A DNA stretch of 7,411 nucleotides from Bacteroidota bacterium. Lineage in GTDB: Bacteria > Bacteroidota > Bacteroidia > Flavobacteriales > Flavobacteriaceae. The number at the start of each line of letters is the position of its first letter. Within the stretch, counting starts at the first letter, position 1. The notes beneath the pieces were generated by a model. The model worked only from the letters and a program-made list of their open reading frames with translations, was not told where the DNA came from and searched no databases. Shown here in pieces: positions 6,260 to 7,411 of this stretch. The translations under genes were made by a program, and so were the position numbers. Location of the stretch: positions 1-7,411 of the forward strand of contig JADFSQ010000091.1 of assembly GCA_022560715.1 (NCBI GenBank), written 5' to 3'.

Positions 6260-6958
6260 TTACTTCTCCAATAAAATTGCTTTAGGGAACAAAATATTAT
6301 TTTCCAAATGAATGTGTTGGTGTAAATCTTGTTCAAACTCGTCAAGCTTTGCATATAATGCTTTAAATGTATTGCAAGCTCCTTCAGGTGGACTGTAATT
6401 ATTTGTTAATCGTGCAATTTCTTTAAAAATATTTCCTGCATTTTCATGCTCATTTTCTAGCATTTGTATTGGGTTATTTACAGTTCCAAAATGAGGAGGA
6501 GATACTTTAACATTTTCCTTTTCTGCTTTAACCAATTGTTTTATATAAGGAAAAAGAATCAGTTCTTCTTTCTTCATATGTGCAGTTAATTCATTGGCAA
6601 CTTCTGTAAATAAGTTATTTATTTCTACAACTTCTGTATAATGATGTCCATGAACTTCTGCTACTCTACTCGCATATTGTTTAATTAAAGGAATAGATTC
6701 TTCTACATATGTATGATGTACATTTACAATATGGCCAATTAAAAAGTCAAGCTCCCATTTGTTGTACTCAAATGCTCTTGGCGCAGCATCAACGGTTAAT
6801 AATTCCTCTTTCAGTTGCTCATAATCAATATTCTTTTTTTCGCAGACTTTGCTTATAGTAATGCCTCCTCCACAGCAAAAATCAATACCGAAACTCCTGA
6901 AAACTTCGGCTTTGCGGTAATCATCAGATACCAATTCGGCAATTGTTTTATTATTCAT
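6260..6958 (-). CDS. ric: Di-iron iron-sulfur cluster repair protein RIC (YtfE/ScdA)
   Basis: This 232-residue protein repairs Fe-S clusters damaged by nitric oxide or oxidants in the cytoplasm and releases iron through a di-iron site. The N-terminal ScdA_N (DUF542) domain at 1-56 carries the signature FCCGGG (Cys28, Cys29). A hemerythrin-like four-helix bundle follows at about 70-228. By alignment from memory with E. coli YtfE, the di-iron ligands His84, His129, Glu133, His160, His204 and Glu208 correspond to His82, His127, Glu131, His171, His215 and Glu219, all present. The C-terminal stretch with TNN..PPE.AC and HLENNILFPKA is nearly the same in both. Length is normal and the protein looks intact. 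It lies 41 bases after moaA and four bases before the porin gene, on the same strand, which suggests one operon. Production under nitrosative or low-oxygen stress is likely, possibly through the nearby Crp/Fnr regulator. Confidence 0.95.
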   Translation of the reverse strand: MNNKTIAELVSDDYRKAEVFRSFGIDFCCGGGITISKVCEKKNIDYEQLKEELLTVDAAPRAFEYNKWELDFLIGHIVNVHHTYVEESIPLIKQYASRVAEVHGHHYTEVVEINNLFTEVANELTAHMKKEELILFPYIKQLVKAEKENVKVSPPHFGTVNNPIQMLENEHENAGNIFKEIARLTNNYSPPEGACNTFKALYAKLDEFEQDLHQHIHLENNILFPKAILLEK

Positions 6959-6963
6959 AGTGT

Positions 6964-6981
6964 GTTATAGTTATAGTTATA
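6964..6981. repeat. Three GTTATA repeats between moaA and ric
   Basis: Three perfect tandem copies of GTTATA (TATAAC on the coding strand) fill part of the 41-base gap, ending six bases before the ric start codon. They could affect ric translation if copy number varied. No clear Shine-Dalgarno site is present in the gap. Confidence 0.6.
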
Positions 6982-6999
6982 ATTCTGCAAAGAAGTTCT

Positions 7000-7411
7000 T
7001 TAACCGCCAATAGCCGTCATGCACCTTCCCCGCTCATAATCATGTTTAGCATTCAGTTTATCAAATTGTTTTAATCCTCCTCTTTCTGCATATTTTCGGC
7101 CAATACATTCAATGATAATAGGTTTTATATCCTTCCCATTTCTCAATGCCGACAATATATCTGCCTCATCATTAGAGAAGAGGCAATTCTTTAATTTACC
7201 GTCAGCCGTCAGGCGAATACGGTTACAGTCATTGCAGAAAGGCACTGTAACTGAACTGATCACCGCAAAGGTCCCGTCAAACCCTTTTACACGGTAACTT
7301 TTAGAAGTGCTGTTAGGAGCATCCTGTAATTTCTCTATGGTGTAAATATCTTTAATCCTACAGAGTATTTCCTTAAACGGTACGATTTTATTCCGTTGCC
7401 ACCGATTCCCG
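7000..7411 (-). CDS. moaA: GTP 3',8-cyclase MoaA, C-terminal part (cut by the window edge)
   Basis: The last 136 residues of MoaA are visible; the N-terminal radical-SAM half lies beyond the right edge. MoaA rearranges GTP to 3',8-cyclo-GTP, the first step of molybdenum cofactor synthesis, in the cytoplasm. The visible part starts GNRWQRNKIVPFKEIL, continues with TSKSYRVKGF and FAVISSVTVPFC, and carries the second [4Fe-4S] cluster motif FCNDCNRIRLTADGKLKNC (C-x2-C-x13-C). It ends in the conserved Gly-Gly (MTAIGG) needed for activity. GTG at 7263 is an internal valine codon, not the start. GC is about 40 percent by hand count against about 30 percent in parts of ric, with more CTG, CGC and GAC/GGC-type codons, so this gene may have a different history from its neighbours. 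It is the first visible gene of the moaA-ric-porin run. Confidence 0.95.
   Translation of the reverse strand, partial: GNRWQRNKIVPFKEILCRIKDIYTIEKLQDAPNSTSKSYRVKGFDGTFAVISSVTVPFCNDCNRIRLTADGKLKNCLFSNDEADILSALRNGKDIKPIIIECIGRKYAERGGLKQFDKLNAKHDYERGRCMTAIGG

Noticed and set aside
6256..6354. N-terminal extension of the porin to an upstream ATG at 6354.
   Set aside because: It would overlap ric by almost 100 bases and hide a clear signal peptide that starts at 6255.

Overview
The window is AT-rich and looks like a chromosomal piece of a Bacteroidota bacterium, most likely Flavobacteriaceae. The reasons are the very low GC, the short signal peptides ending in a SAQ or NAQ pattern, the scarcity of Shine-Dalgarno sites, a sortilin-like Asp-box protein of a type common in that group, and a Crp/Fnr regulator whose sequence is typical of it.

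Left part (1-3706, plus strand). The window opens with the tail of an ECF sigma factor that has no start codon and a stop just upstream in frame, so it looks broken. A 229-base spacer leads to a 1076-residue exported beta-propeller protein with eleven Asp-box repeats, an acidic linker encoded by GATGAA repeats, and a helical C-terminus. A hairpin with T-rich sequence on both sides ends this gene and the converging regulator gene.

Middle part (3704-4983). A minus-strand Crp/Fnr regulator is followed by a 602-base stretch with no intact gene. That stretch holds an Fnr-like palindrome, a plus-strand 34-codon remnant matching the start of the copper ATPase CcoI/FixI (cytochrome cbb3 oxidase assembly), and a 254-base element with about 31-base terminal inverted repeats and a possible ATT target duplication. 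I read this as a divergent fnr/cco locus that lost its cco side, with a MITE-like element inserted nearby.

Right part (4984-7411, minus strand). Three tightly packed genes run moaA (cut by the window edge), ric/ytfE/scdA (di-iron Fe-S repair and NO stress), and an alginate-export-type outer-membrane porin. Molybdenum cofactor synthesis, NO damage repair and an Fnr-type regulator together suggest a low-oxygen or nitrogen-oxide respiration locus. That functional link is inferred from context; no nitrate, nitrite or NO reductase is in the window. I found no tRNA, rRNA, CRISPR array or clearly new multi-gene system. The most unusual parts are the ccoI remnant and the inverted-repeat element.
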